Assembly (NCBI GenBank): GCA_934394855.1
Contig: CAKRRH010000032.1
Location: 1 to 15,038, forward strand
DNA length: 15,038 nt
Origin: an uncultured Eubacteriales bacterium
GTDB taxonomy: Bacteria > Bacillota > Clostridia > Oscillospirales > Acutalibacteraceae
Reading direction: 5' to 3'
Part shown: positions 7,842-14,885 of the stretch, piece by piece
Layout: the number at the start of each line of letters is the position of its first letter
Position numbering within the stretch: the stretch's first letter is position 1
Made by a program: the position numbers and the translations under genes
The notes under the pieces: generated by a model
The model's input: only the letters and a program-made list of their open reading frames with translations
The model's database searches: none
What the model was told of the DNA's origin: nothing

Positions 7842-8870
7842 TTACAGCTTATCTCTTAAAAGATAAAGCAAATTTACGAATTTATGCTTTATCATAATAT
7901 ATACCGCCTTATATTTTGTCGGCATTTTGCTAAGGTCGTAGCTTTTAAATATTTCTTTAATTGTTGAATCATCGGTCATTTTGCGGACATTGGCTTTCGC
8001 CGCTTTTTTGTCGGGATTGCCGATAAATTCATATTTTATGCAGCGTCTTGTGCGGTCCAAAATGTGCCGTTTAAGTCGGAGCGCACAATTATCGTAAATG
8101 TCGGCGGCTTTTGTCATGTCGCAAAGCGCGTTGTATAATATGATTTCCTTATCGAACCTGTCGGCTTTGTAGCCCTGGGTCAACGATTTATCATTCACGA
8201 TATAATGATAGAGCTTTTTGTTAGTCACAAATGCCGTTTCGCATTTCATCATGAATTGAAGATTGAACGGAATATCCTCCGAAATCAAATCACGCTCGGA
8301 GACAAATTTCAGCTCATATTTATCAATTATTGTCTTGCGGTAAATGTTTCGCCAAACACTGCACGAAACATATTTGTCTCCCGATTCTTCGGGCATCATT
8401 CCGAGTTGAGGAAACAAAAGCTCGTCTCGAAGCTGTTGTTTATCATATTGCCCTTCACGCAGAGGTGAAACATAATCGGCATTTATAATTTTTCCGTCCG
8501 CCGTTTCTCTGAAATTGTCCGCTCTGACAAAGTCGGCGTCGCAGGATTTTGCGGCGTTATACATCAGCTCGAACATATCCGTTTCAACATAATCGTCCGA
8601 ATCGACGAATGCGACATATTCGCCTGTTGCTTTCTCCATTCCAGAATTTCTTGCAAATCCGAGTCCGCCGTTTTGCTTGTGGATAACCTTGATTCTGCCG
8701 TCTTTTTTGGCATATTCATCGCACATTTTCGGGCAGTTGTCGGGGGAGGAATCGTCGACCAAAATTATTTCGATTTCGGTCAAGGTTTGACAAATCAGGG
8801 AATTGACGCATCTGTCAAGATATTTTTCAACATTATAAATCGGAACGATTATGCTGATTTTCGGTGTCAA
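7842..8870 (-). CDS. Family 2 glycosyltransferase (second of two), TTG start
   Basis: 342 residues. N-terminal GT-A domain: 'ISIIVPIYNVEKYLDRCVNSLICQTL' (5-30), DDSSPDN (39-45), 'NGGLGFARNSGM' (67-78) and metal-binding DSDD (90-93) in 'GEYVAFVDSDDYVETDMF'. The ED pair in 'SEDIPFN' (198-199) fits the inverting catalytic base. It is paralogous in layout to the other GT2 in the operon, but sequence outside the motifs differs, so a different linkage is expected. The only in-frame start near the domain edge is TTG at 8870, which overlaps the TGA stop of the phosphodiesterase by 4 bases (TTGA). A strong GGAGG lies 9 bases upstream. This indicates translational coupling. Basic C-terminus 'YIMIKHKFVNLLYLLRDKL' may be a membrane-binding helix. 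Donor sugar unknown. Confidence 0.9.
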   Translation of the reverse strand: MTPKISIIVPIYNVEKYLDRCVNSLICQTLTEIEIILVDDSSPDNCPKMCDEYAKKDGRIKVIHKQNGGLGFARNSGMEKATGEYVAFVDSDDYVETDMFELMYNAAKSCDADFVRADNFRETADGKIINADYVSPLREGQYDKQQLRDELLFPQLGMMPEESGDKYVSCSVWRNIYRKTIIDKYELKFVSERDLISEDIPFNLQFMMKCETAFVTNKKLYHYIVNDKSLTQGYKADRFDKEIILYNALCDMTKAADIYDNCALRLKRHILDRTRRCIKYEFIGNPDKKAAKANVRKMTDDSTIKEIFKSYDLSKMPTKYKAVYIMIKHKFVNLLYLLRDKL

Positions 8871-10282
8871 TTTTCCTGTCCTCCGCTGATTTTTACGATA
8901 TAATTATGCATATTCAAAACGCTTTTTACATCTTTGACATCTTCACGGTTGCCCATGATCACGCCTGTAAATTTATGTCCGCCCGACAGCACTTCGTGCA
9001 TTGCGTTGATTCCGAACAGTCTTTTTCCGAAAAGTCCTCTGTCAACGCCATATTCGGGATCCATTCGGTAGACAATGTCGGGATAGTTTTCGACTTTTTC
9101 ACCCTCATAAATTTCCTCACGGCGCTTTACCCACATCATTATCGGTTTGTCGCCGTCTTTTACCGTCATCAGACCGTCGATGATTTTTTGGCGCATTGCT
9201 TCATATTCCTCGTCGCTGTTAAACTCCGAGCGCGTCACCATGATTCCGCCAAACGGGTTGCAGCCGTCAAACTTCGGTGCATATACCTTTTGCTTTTTAT
9301 CGGAAAAAACATAATCGGCATTTTTGACTTTATGTGCAAATTTGAATTTTTTGAAGAATTTTGTGCCTGATTCGACGATGTGAAATGTTGCCAAAAACTT
9401 GAAAGCGCTGTTTTTGGCATATTCGATCATGCGTTTTTTGCGGCTTTTGTTCCTGATTATTCCTTGATTGATGAGCCACTGATTTATGTAGAATGTTTTT
9501 TCGCATCTTCTTCCGTGGCCGTGATCGCTTATGACGACGATGTTATATTCATCACCGTAATCGTCCATGATTTTTTTGACATTCTTCTCCATTAAGCGAT
9601 ACATATTCAAAATCGAATCGGAAAGTCTGCCGCCCTTTGGGTGAGTTCTGTCGTCCGGGTCATTATATCTCCACAAAAAATGCTGCATTCGGTCGGGAGT
9701 TGTGATTCCCAAAAATGCAAAATCAAATTTATCGCTGTTGAAATATTTATGGAAGGCGTCAAACTGCTTTTGCGAAAGCGCCATTGTGTCTTCATAGAAG
9801 CTTTCCATCTGCTTATCTGTCGGGTGATCGACCATTCCGCCGATTGACGGCATTGAATCAAAATCTACCTTTTCGGGGCAATTTGTGCTGATGTCGCCGC
9901 CTTCAAAAACAGGACCGCAAATCATCAGTCCGTTTACATCCCAAGCGGGATATGCCATGAACGGGTTGAAAACAAATACTTTCTTATTCTGTTTGCCGAG
10001 CACATCCCAAAAAGAATGACCCTGAATTACCGAATAATCGCCCTTGACCTTGTTCTTGAAATCGAGGTAGTCGATCGATTCCAAAACGCCGTGCTGCGCA
10101 GGGTTGAGCCCGGTATAGATTGTGGTCCAGGACGGAATCGAGTCGGCAGGAACGACCGAATCAAGCGGACAAAGCATATTTTTATCGTTGAGCTGCTTGA
10201 AAAACTCAAGTTTGTCGATATTGTTTTGAATAAAGTCATAATCAAAGCCGTCAAGAATGATCATGATAGTTTTGGTTTTCAT
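8867..10282 (-). CDS. Alkaline-phosphatase-superfamily phosphodiesterase (PF01663 type)
   Basis: 471 residues. It has the metal ligands expected for type I phosphodiesterase/nucleotide pyrophosphatase enzymes: D11 in 'ILDGFDYDF', D197 and H201 in 'TTPDRMQHF', D253 and H254 in 'VISDHGHG', and H436 in 'SGGHKFTGV'. The stretch 'PADSIPSWTTIYTGLNPAQHGV' (45-66) aligns with the nucleophile region of nucleotide pyrophosphatases, making S48 the likely nucleophile. The active site therefore looks intact. Known relatives hydrolyse phosphodiesters, including nucleotide sugars and lipid head groups, or transfer phospho groups. There is no signal peptide or transmembrane segment, so this copy is probably cytosolic, unlike many secreted relatives. 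It lies 31 bases after the P-loop kinase gene and overlaps the next GT2 by 4 bases. This suggests a role in making or editing a phosphorylated glycan precursor (inference). The ATG has AAAGG 7 bases upstream. Confidence 0.85.
   Translation of the reverse strand: MKTKTIMIILDGFDYDFIQNNIDKLEFFKQLNDKNMLCPLDSVVPADSIPSWTTIYTGLNPAQHGVLESIDYLDFKNKVKGDYSVIQGHSFWDVLGKQNKKVFVFNPFMAYPAWDVNGLMICGPVFEGGDISTNCPEKVDFDSMPSIGGMVDHPTDKQMESFYEDTMALSQKQFDAFHKYFNSDKFDFAFLGITTPDRMQHFLWRYNDPDDRTHPKGGRLSDSILNMYRLMEKNVKKIMDDYGDEYNIVVISDHGHGRRCEKTFYINQWLINQGIIRNKSRKKRMIEYAKNSAFKFLATFHIVESGTKFFKKFKFAHKVKNADYVFSDKKQKVYAPKFDGCNPFGGIMVTRSEFNSDEEYEAMRQKIIDGLMTVKDGDKPIMMWVKRREEIYEGEKVENYPDIVYRMDPEYGVDRGLFGKRLFGINAMHEVLSGGHKFTGVIMGNREDVKDVKSVLNMHNYIVKISGGQEN
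8880..8884 (-). promoter_or_regulatory. Strong ribosome binding site supporting a TTG start
   Basis: GGAGG on the minus strand (8884-8880), inside the last codons of the phosphodiesterase gene, followed by 9 bases and then TTG (8870-8868). No ATG or GTG in frame precedes the conserved GT2 start, so this site decides for TTG. Confidence 0.7.
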
Positions 10283-10313
10283 AATTGCGCCTTTCTGAAA
10301 ATTATTCCGAATT

Positions 10314-11027
10314 TTATTCCGATTTTTGATTCATAATTTCTTTTTTGATGTTGCCATATACCGATTCAAACGGCAGTTCGCCGTCGGTGATTATCCAATT
10401 TGGATTTTTGCAAAGCTGCTCATAAATATCATAGCGCCGCAAAAGGTAATCCATGTTCGGAATGTCGTCTTTTCTTTTGTAACAGGTTTCGGGCGACACA
10501 CGAAGATAGATTATTTTGTCCATTTTTGGGAACAGCCACTGATGATGTTTGATTTTTTTGTCGATTTTTTCGGGGGAATAGCCGAAATTGATTCCCTGAT
10601 CGACAAACAAATCAAGATAGAAACGGTCGAATATTATGTTTTCGTCGTTTTTGAGGTGTTTGCGTGTTTTTTTGTAAAACTGAAAATAATAATCGATCAA
10701 GGCCAAGAACATCCAAACGCCGCGGACGATCGGGTTTTTGAATATTTTGCCTTTCATTCCCGATTTTTGATTATATTGAGCGCTCATTTTTTTCTGTTCT
10801 TCGGACGACTTTTGCAGTTTATCCGATGACACATCAATCTTTTCGGTTTTCGTATTATCGACCTTGCGCTGCATCAGCTTATATGCCGGTTTAAGCAGCT
10901 TCGGTTCCCAGCGAACCCAAAGAAAGCTGTAGCCGTCATAATCCGAATCGGTTTTCATCTTGTCGATGTTAGCCGATTTTCCCGAGCCGTCAAGCCCGAT
11001 CAATGCAATTTTCTGTGATTTTGCCAT
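10314..11027 (-). CDS. Thymidylate-kinase-like P-loop kinase of unknown substrate
   Basis: 237 residues. Walker A GLDGSGKS (11-18) follows the first beta strand 'KIALI'. 'NIIFDRFYLDLFVDQG' (130-145) has the DR motif (134-135) that in thymidylate kinases contacts the phosphoryl acceptor. 'KIIYLRVSPETCYKRKDD' (171-188) is the strand and lid region with basic residues (R176, K184, R185, K186). 'DYLLRRYDIYEQL' (193-205) matches the helix that follows in the dTMP kinase family. An inserted charged region at about 55-95 is not typical of housekeeping Tmk. Position in a polysaccharide operon and that insertion argue against dTMP being the substrate. A sugar, alditol or lipid carrier acceptor is more likely (inference). 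It sits 21 bases after a GT4 gene and 31 before the phosphodiesterase. ATG start with a GGTTGG-type weak ribosome site. Confidence 0.78.
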   Translation of the reverse strand: MAKSQKIALIGLDGSGKSANIDKMKTDSDYDGYSFLWVRWEPKLLKPAYKLMQRKVDNTKTEKIDVSSDKLQKSSEEQKKMSAQYNQKSGMKGKIFKNPIVRGVWMFLALIDYYFQFYKKTRKHLKNDENIIFDRFYLDLFVDQGINFGYSPEKIDKKIKHHQWLFPKMDKIIYLRVSPETCYKRKDDIPNMDYLLRRYDIYEQLCKNPNWIITDGELPFESVYGNIKKEIMNQKSE

Positions 11028-11048
11028 ATTGTTACCAACCTTTTGTGC

Positions 11049-12062
11049 TTATTCATTCATCAGCGACTCGACCGAACGAGCCCAATCATATTCAAGCACA
11101 GCTTCTCTTGTGTTACAGTTTTTAATGTCGGCAGCTTCGTCAATTGCCGAATTCAGCGTCGGCTTATCAAACGAATCGATAAACTTAAATCCCGGTTTGC
11201 CGACGAATTGCTTGAGTTCGCCGTATTTTGTAGCGACGATCGGTATGTCGCACGCCGCCGCCTCCAAAACGGAGAGCGGAACATCAATGCAGTTATGTTC
11301 CTCGACAATGGGGAACAGATATACATCCGACATTTGATAGATTTCCTGAATGTTCGGAAGATATGATTCGATCACCGTTGTGTTCGGCCGTGATTTCAGC
11401 TTTTGTCTTAAACCGTCGTCTTTTTCGTTTTCGGTGACCGAGCTTGCAATCATGAAAACATGGTAGTCGTCGCCGACATTCAGCAGCTTGTCAACATTTC
11501 TTCCGTATTTCAAATGCCCGACATGAAGCAATACCTTTTTGTCGGGTGCGACATCATATTTTTGTCTTAAAAGCGCCTTTTGTTCAGCGTCGATCGGCAC
11601 AAATTTCTCGGTGTCGATTCCCGTTTTCAAATATTTCGCACGCCCGATCGAATCGTGAAAATAATCATATGATTCTTTTGAAAGCGACACGACCTCGAAC
11701 CCGCTGTGTTTTAACAAAAATTTTGTGAAACCGTTCATCGGGTATCTGATTGCGAAAATTACCTGCATTTTTTGTTTCGCCGCGCGGGACATTACGAACA
11801 TTCGCAAAGCGGTCGCCGTTGTGTTTGAGGCAAAAGGAATATATAACAGCGGCTGATTTTTTTCTTTTATCAGCGACAAAAGAGAGCTGTTTAAAAACAG
11901 CTTGTTTAAATCAAGATGAATGTCCGAGAGCCCTGTTTTTTGCTTATATGAAACGACTGTGGTATCGGGATATTCCGATTTGATTCGTTTTATCAGTCTG
12001 TTTGCGACTTTAAGACAACCTTCATCGATTTTTTCAGCCAAGCAGTCAGTCAAAATTATCAC
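11049..12062 (-). CDS. Family 4 glycosyltransferase, GTG start
   Basis: 337 residues with the GT-B layout. The N-terminal Rossmann half is shorter than usual ('PLLYIPFASNTTATALRMFVMSRAA', 71-95). It is followed by the linker 'KYLKTGIDTEKFVPID' (143-158), a hallmark of GT4 proteins, then 'KVLLHVGHLKYGRNVDKLL' (176-194) and 'LPNIQEIYQMSDVYLFPIVEEHNCIDVPLSVLEAAACDIPIVATKYGEL' (235-283). In that last stretch E267 is the nucleotide-sugar ribose-binding glutamate of the E-x7-E region; the first acidic position is D260 rather than E, within normal variation. GTG 12062 has GAGG 8 bases upstream; an ATG 7 bases earlier is out of frame. The gene is 54 bases downstream of the radical SAM gene and 21 bases before the kinase gene. 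Retaining glycosyl transfer is expected; donor unknown. Confidence 0.85.
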   Translation of the reverse strand: MIILTDCLAEKIDEGCLKVANRLIKRIKSEYPDTTVVSYKQKTGLSDIHLDLNKLFLNSSLLSLIKEKNQPLLYIPFASNTTATALRMFVMSRAAKQKMQVIFAIRYPMNGFTKFLLKHSGFEVVSLSKESYDYFHDSIGRAKYLKTGIDTEKFVPIDAEQKALLRQKYDVAPDKKVLLHVGHLKYGRNVDKLLNVGDDYHVFMIASSVTENEKDDGLRQKLKSRPNTTVIESYLPNIQEIYQMSDVYLFPIVEEHNCIDVPLSVLEAAACDIPIVATKYGELKQFVGKPGFKFIDSFDKPTLNSAIDEAADIKNCNTREAVLEYDWARSVESLMNE

Positions 12063-12116
12063 TAACCATACCTCGCTTATTGTTTGATTTTGTTGATCGG
12101 CAAATAATGAATTTAC

Positions 12117-13289
12117 TCAAGCCTTCATCTGAGCGGCGATGTCCTCGTCAACGATCTCTTCGCCGGTTTTGTGTTTGAGCTGTTCTTTTGACGCGTCGGA
12201 CAAGCCGTCGTTGATCACGCAGTTCATGTCGCAGGTCGAACATTTATCAAGCTGTTCTTTTGTGACCTTGCCATCGCGATAATCACGGCAGATTTTCAGT
12301 TCATACATGCTGTACGGGTGTTTTGTAAAGATTGCTTTGAGCTTGTGCCAAAGAACCCAAAAGCCCGGTTTCCAGATATATTTATGCATTGCCGGGGAGA
12401 CAGAGCCGATCATCCAGCAGTCACGGTCGCAGCAGCGAACCTTTTTGCGGACCGCTTCAGCCTGAGCGCTGTTCCAAAGCTCATCCCATGATTGCTCGTT
12501 GAGGTTGCCCATTACTTCCTTGTCCTTTGTGCCGTTGCAGGGCATTACATCGCCATAGGGGTCGATGAAGAATGTGTCAAAGCTCATGTCGCACGGAAGC
12601 AAACGCTTTTGACCGTATATGTAGTTGATAAGACCGTGGTTGAAATATGCTCGAAACCACTTTTTCGGGCTGTTTGAACGAAGAAGCTCATTGACGAGAT
12701 TCTCGAAATTCTTCGCAACCATCGGTCTGTCATGAATAATGTTCTTTGCCTCAACAAAATAGAAGCTGTTATGAAGCGACGCTGTTGCAAACTCCATTCC
12801 CATTTCGTCCGAGATTTTGTAAAGCGGAACAAGGTCGGGTGCGTTTTTATCCTGAACGGTCATTCCGAATCCGACATCCTTCATGCCCATTTCAACCAGC
12901 TTTTTCAGCGTTTCGTAACCACGCTGATAGCCGTTGTCAAGACCTCTGATCTCGTTGTTGGTCTTCTCCAAGCCTTCGATAGAAATGCGAATACCGATTT
13001 GCGGAAATTCCTTGCATAAATCGACGATTCGGTCGGTAAAGTAACCGTTTGTCGAAATGACGATTCGGTCGCTTTTTTTATACAATTCTCTTACAATTTC
13101 CTTCAAATCGGTACGAATGAACGGCTCGCCGCCCGTGATGTTTGTAAAATACATCTTTGGCAGCTTTTTGATCGTTTCAATGCTGATTTCCTCTTCGGGT
13201 TTTGACGGCGCTTTGTAACGGTTGCACATTGAACATCTCGCATTGCAGCGATAGGTTACAATGACCGTTCCGTTAAGTTTCTCGGTCAT
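12117..13289 (-). CDS. Radical SAM/SPASM-domain enzyme, first gene of the long operon
   Basis: 390 residues. Near the N-terminus 'TYRCNARCSMC' places the CxxxCxxC cluster ligands at C15, C19 and C22, which bind the [4Fe-4S] that cleaves S-adenosylmethionine. 'NITGGEPFIRTDL' (50-62) has the SAM-contacting GGEP. 'RISIEGLEKTNNEIRG' (101-116) is the next typical strand. The C-terminal half has SPASM-like cysteines: C233 and C251 ('PCNGT'), then C286, C287 and C291, which normally hold one or two auxiliary clusters. A further triad C350, C353, C357 ('KCSTCDMNC') near the end is unusual. Known SPASM enzymes act on peptides, heparinase-type maturases, sugars or cofactors, so the substrate is open. 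An upstream TTG at 13313 would add eight residues, but ATG 13289 with AGGAG about 10 bases before is better. Its position behind the promoter makes it the operon head. Confidence 0.85.
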   Translation of the reverse strand: MTEKLNGTVIVTYRCNARCSMCNRYKAPSKPEEEISIETIKKLPKMYFTNITGGEPFIRTDLKEIVRELYKKSDRIVISTNGYFTDRIVDLCKEFPQIGIRISIEGLEKTNNEIRGLDNGYQRGYETLKKLVEMGMKDVGFGMTVQDKNAPDLVPLYKISDEMGMEFATASLHNSFYFVEAKNIIHDRPMVAKNFENLVNELLRSNSPKKWFRAYFNHGLINYIYGQKRLLPCDMSFDTFFIDPYGDVMPCNGTKDKEVMGNLNEQSWDELWNSAQAEAVRKKVRCCDRDCWMIGSVSPAMHKYIWKPGFWVLWHKLKAIFTKHPYSMYELKICRDYRDGKVTKEQLDKCSTCDMNCVINDGLSDASKEQLKHKTGEEIVDEDIAAQMKA

Positions 13290-13299
13290 GGTTAATATT

Positions 13300-13304
13300 C
13301 TCCT
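13300..13304 (-). promoter_or_regulatory. Ribosome binding site deciding the radical SAM start
   Basis: AGGAG on the minus strand, 10 bases before ATG 13289. It lies inside the eight-residue N-terminal extension that the upstream TTG (13313) would create, which argues that the extension is 5' untranslated sequence. Confidence 0.65.
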
Positions 13305-13352
13305 CATTCTCAAAATTCTATTATTATTATATATTCCTTAGCTTAAATCATA

Positions 13353-13399
13353 ACAGTCAATATTAAATGTATGATCTGTTTTAGGGTGTTTTTGACTGT
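13353..13399 (-). other. Inverted repeat in the operon leader
   Basis: ACAGTCAA (minus strand 13399-13392) and TTGACTGT (13360-13353) are perfect 8-base inverted copies separated by 31 bases. In the transcript from the predicted start near 13421 they could pair to form a long-looped leader hairpin about 65 bases before the start codon of the radical SAM gene. There is no U-tract after it, so it is not a standard terminator. A protein-binding site or chance are equally possible. Confidence 0.3.
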
Positions 13400-13417
13400 A
13401 TATTTTATAAGTATACA
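13397..13417. promoter_or_regulatory. 21-bp near-palindrome, candidate operator
   Basis: TGTATA and TATACA arms separated by 9 bases; with inner symmetric positions, 16 of 20 off-centre positions are symmetric. It begins about 4 bases after the predicted transcription start of the long operon, a common place for a repressor site. The region is very AT-rich, which raises the chance of accidental symmetry. Confidence 0.35.
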
Positions 13418-13427
13418 TTATTTACAA

Positions 13428-13456
13428 ATTATATCATATTTTCATATCATATGCAA
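13428..13456 (-). promoter_or_regulatory. Promoter of the long polysaccharide operon
   Basis: On the minus strand TTGCAT (13456-13451), a 17-base spacer, then a perfect TATAAT (13433-13428) with an extended TGa just before the -10. Transcription would start near 13421, giving a leader of about 130 bases before ATG 13289. The perfect -10, the extended element, correct spacing and position just beyond the upstream gene's terminator support it. It is the same type as the promoter of the upstream GT4 gene. Confidence 0.65.
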
Positions 13457-13495
13457 GATGTTTTGCACAGTATGTCAGTGATTAGATAATAGTTC

Positions 13496-13520
13496 AAAAA
13501 CCGCAGTTTTGCTGCGGTTT
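13496..13520 (-). terminator. Rho-independent terminator after the GT4 gene
   Basis: On the minus strand AAACCGCAG, a 5-base loop CAAAA, and CTGCGGTTT form a perfect 9-bp stem that continues into a short T run (TTTTT including the stem end). It begins 15 bases after the stop codon of the upstream GT4 gene. It separates that gene from the long operon. On the plus strand there is no T run after the stem. Confidence 0.85.
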
Positions 13521-13535
13521 CTGTAGATCTATATA

Positions 13536-14741
13536 TTATTCGCCGTATATTTTCATCAGCTTTTCACAATATTGTTCAACATTATCAAATTTAAGCTGTT
13601 TGCAATTATTGCTGTATTCCTTGCAAAGCTCACGGTCGTTCCATAATTTTTCGATTTTTTCTTTAAGCTCATCGAGATTTCCGCTTTCAAAAAGCTCGCC
13701 TGTTTTTCCGACCTGAATGAGTTCGGGAATTCCGCCGATATTTGCACCGATCACGGGTGTGAGATAGGACTGGCTCTCCATTACCGAAAACGGACAGTTT
13801 TCATACCACTGTGAGGGGTAAATCGAGAATAATGCCTTTGAGATCAGCTCCTTCAGCGGCTCGCCTGTGACAAAGCCGAGGTTTTCAACATTTGCAGCAT
13901 TATTCACATCATCTTCAAGCGGACCTGTTCCTGCAAATTTGAACTTGACATCGGGCAATTCTTTGCAGGCTTTGAGCAAGGTGTCAATGCCTTTTTCGTC
14001 GGAAAATCTGCCGAAATATAGTGCATAATCCGATTTTTCGACATTCTCGATTTTTTCACAGTCAACGAAGTTATGAAGTGCTACCGTCTTTTTTGCGAAC
14101 AACTGGTTTGTGTCAAATTTTGTTTTCAAAAAATCGCTGCAGCAGATGATTTTATCAATATATTTGTATGCTTTGTTAAGCTTGTTCCAATAAACCGATT
14201 CCATCATTCCGATTGCGCTTTTTGCGGTCGAGCCGTGAATACATTTGCCTTTGAGACAGTTCATGAAATGACCGCCGATGCACTTTTCGCATATTTCACC
14301 CGAATTGGGGTTTTTTAGCATATGGTTCGGGCAGATGAGCTGAAAATCATGCGCCGTAAATACGATTTTGCATTTGTTGCCGGTCTGCTTTTCCCATTTT
14401 TTGATTTCGAGGATGATTGACGGGGTGAGCTGATAGTTGAAGTTGTTAAGATGAACAACTTCGGGACAAAAATCGTCAAGAACCAAGCGAATTTTCTTTC
14501 GTGCTTCGCCTGAATATATCGTTTTAAAGGGGTAGGTGAGCTTTGACAGCTTTGATCCGCCGTGAAAATCCATGTCGCTTGTGTATGCATCAGCATGATT
14601 TCCGACTTTTCTGCCTTCGTGCTCCATTCCGAAATATTGCACCTCGTGACCCAATGAGGTCAAATGCTCGCCAAGCTTGAAAATATAGGTTTCGGAACCG
14701 CCGTTTTCATAGAGAAACTTATTTACCATTAAAATTTTCAT
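13536..14741 (-). CDS. Family 4 glycosyltransferase with cysteine cluster, monocistronic
   Basis: 401 residues from ATG 14741. Start 'MKILMVNKFLYENGGSETYIFKLGEHLTSLGHEV' (1-34) is a textbook GT4 opening with the glycine-rich loop and SETY. 'VHLNNFNYQLTPSII' (96-110) and 'FTAHDFQLICPNHML' (128-142) follow, then a cysteine cluster C138, C151, C154, C162, C167 seen in one clade of capsule GT4 enzymes and possibly binding zinc. The C-terminal domain has 'LYFGRFSDEKGIDTLLKA' (241-258) and 'YPSQWYENCPFSVMESQSYLTPVIGANIGGIPELI' (308-342), with E314 and E322 as the E-x7-E pair. A GTG at 14771 would add ten residues ('MIIIELGCGS'), but the family start favours the ATG, which has GGAT a few bases upstream. 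It has its own promoter and terminator. The retaining transfer of an unknown sugar is expected. Confidence 0.9.
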   Translation of the reverse strand: MKILMVNKFLYENGGSETYIFKLGEHLTSLGHEVQYFGMEHEGRKVGNHADAYTSDMDFHGGSKLSKLTYPFKTIYSGEARKKIRLVLDDFCPEVVHLNNFNYQLTPSIILEIKKWEKQTGNKCKIVFTAHDFQLICPNHMLKNPNSGEICEKCIGGHFMNCLKGKCIHGSTAKSAIGMMESVYWNKLNKAYKYIDKIICCSDFLKTKFDTNQLFAKKTVALHNFVDCEKIENVEKSDYALYFGRFSDEKGIDTLLKACKELPDVKFKFAGTGPLEDDVNNAANVENLGFVTGEPLKELISKALFSIYPSQWYENCPFSVMESQSYLTPVIGANIGGIPELIQVGKTGELFESGNLDELKEKIEKLWNDRELCKEYSNNCKQLKFDNVEQYCEKLMKIYGE

Positions 14742-14787
14742 CGATCCACATCCCAATTCTATTATTATCACAATCCTATTGTAAATT

Positions 14788-14816
14788 ATTATACATTATG
14801 TTGGATTTTTTTGCAA
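14788..14816 (-). promoter_or_regulatory. Promoter of the monocistronic GT4 gene
   Basis: On the minus strand TTGCAA (14816-14811), a 17-base spacer, and a perfect TATAAT (14793-14788). Transcription would begin near 14781, about 40 bases before ATG 14741. It closely matches the long operon's promoter in -35, spacer and -10. Confidence 0.65.
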
Positions 14817-14846
14817 GTGAGATAGGGATAAATGTATTGTAGTTCT

Positions 14847-14885
14847 TTCGGGGAAAACTTTTTCGGGAAAAAGTCTTCCCCCGAA
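14847..14885. repeat. Imperfect 18-bp hairpin, probable intergenic repeat element
   Basis: Left arm 14847-14864 starts TTCGGGG and ends CTTTTTC; right arm 14867-14885 is its complement, with one bulged C and one mismatch and a 4-base loop. It is followed by a C-run and TTTTCAAAAAG. The G/C-block plus A/T-block layout looks like palindromic intergenic elements that I recall being dispersed in many Clostridia genomes; the copy number here cannot be seen in this window. No strong T-tract follows on either strand, so it is a poor terminator. Confidence 0.5.

Noticed and set aside
8864..9370. Plus-strand ORF of 168 codons, with another of 167 codons at 10326-10829
   Set aside because: Both are antisense to clearly assigned genes (phosphodiesterase and kinase), with phenylalanine/histidine-rich translations typical of antisense shadows and no convincing family match.
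13326..13360. Alternative promoter TTGACT ... TATAAT before the radical SAM gene
   Set aside because: The spacer is 23 bases, too long for the main sigma factor; the site at 13428-13456 has a 17-base spacer and an extended -10.
14847..14885. Hairpin read as a rho-independent terminator
   Set aside because: The stem is followed by C-runs on the plus strand and by mixed sequence on the minus strand, with no T-tract directly after the stem.
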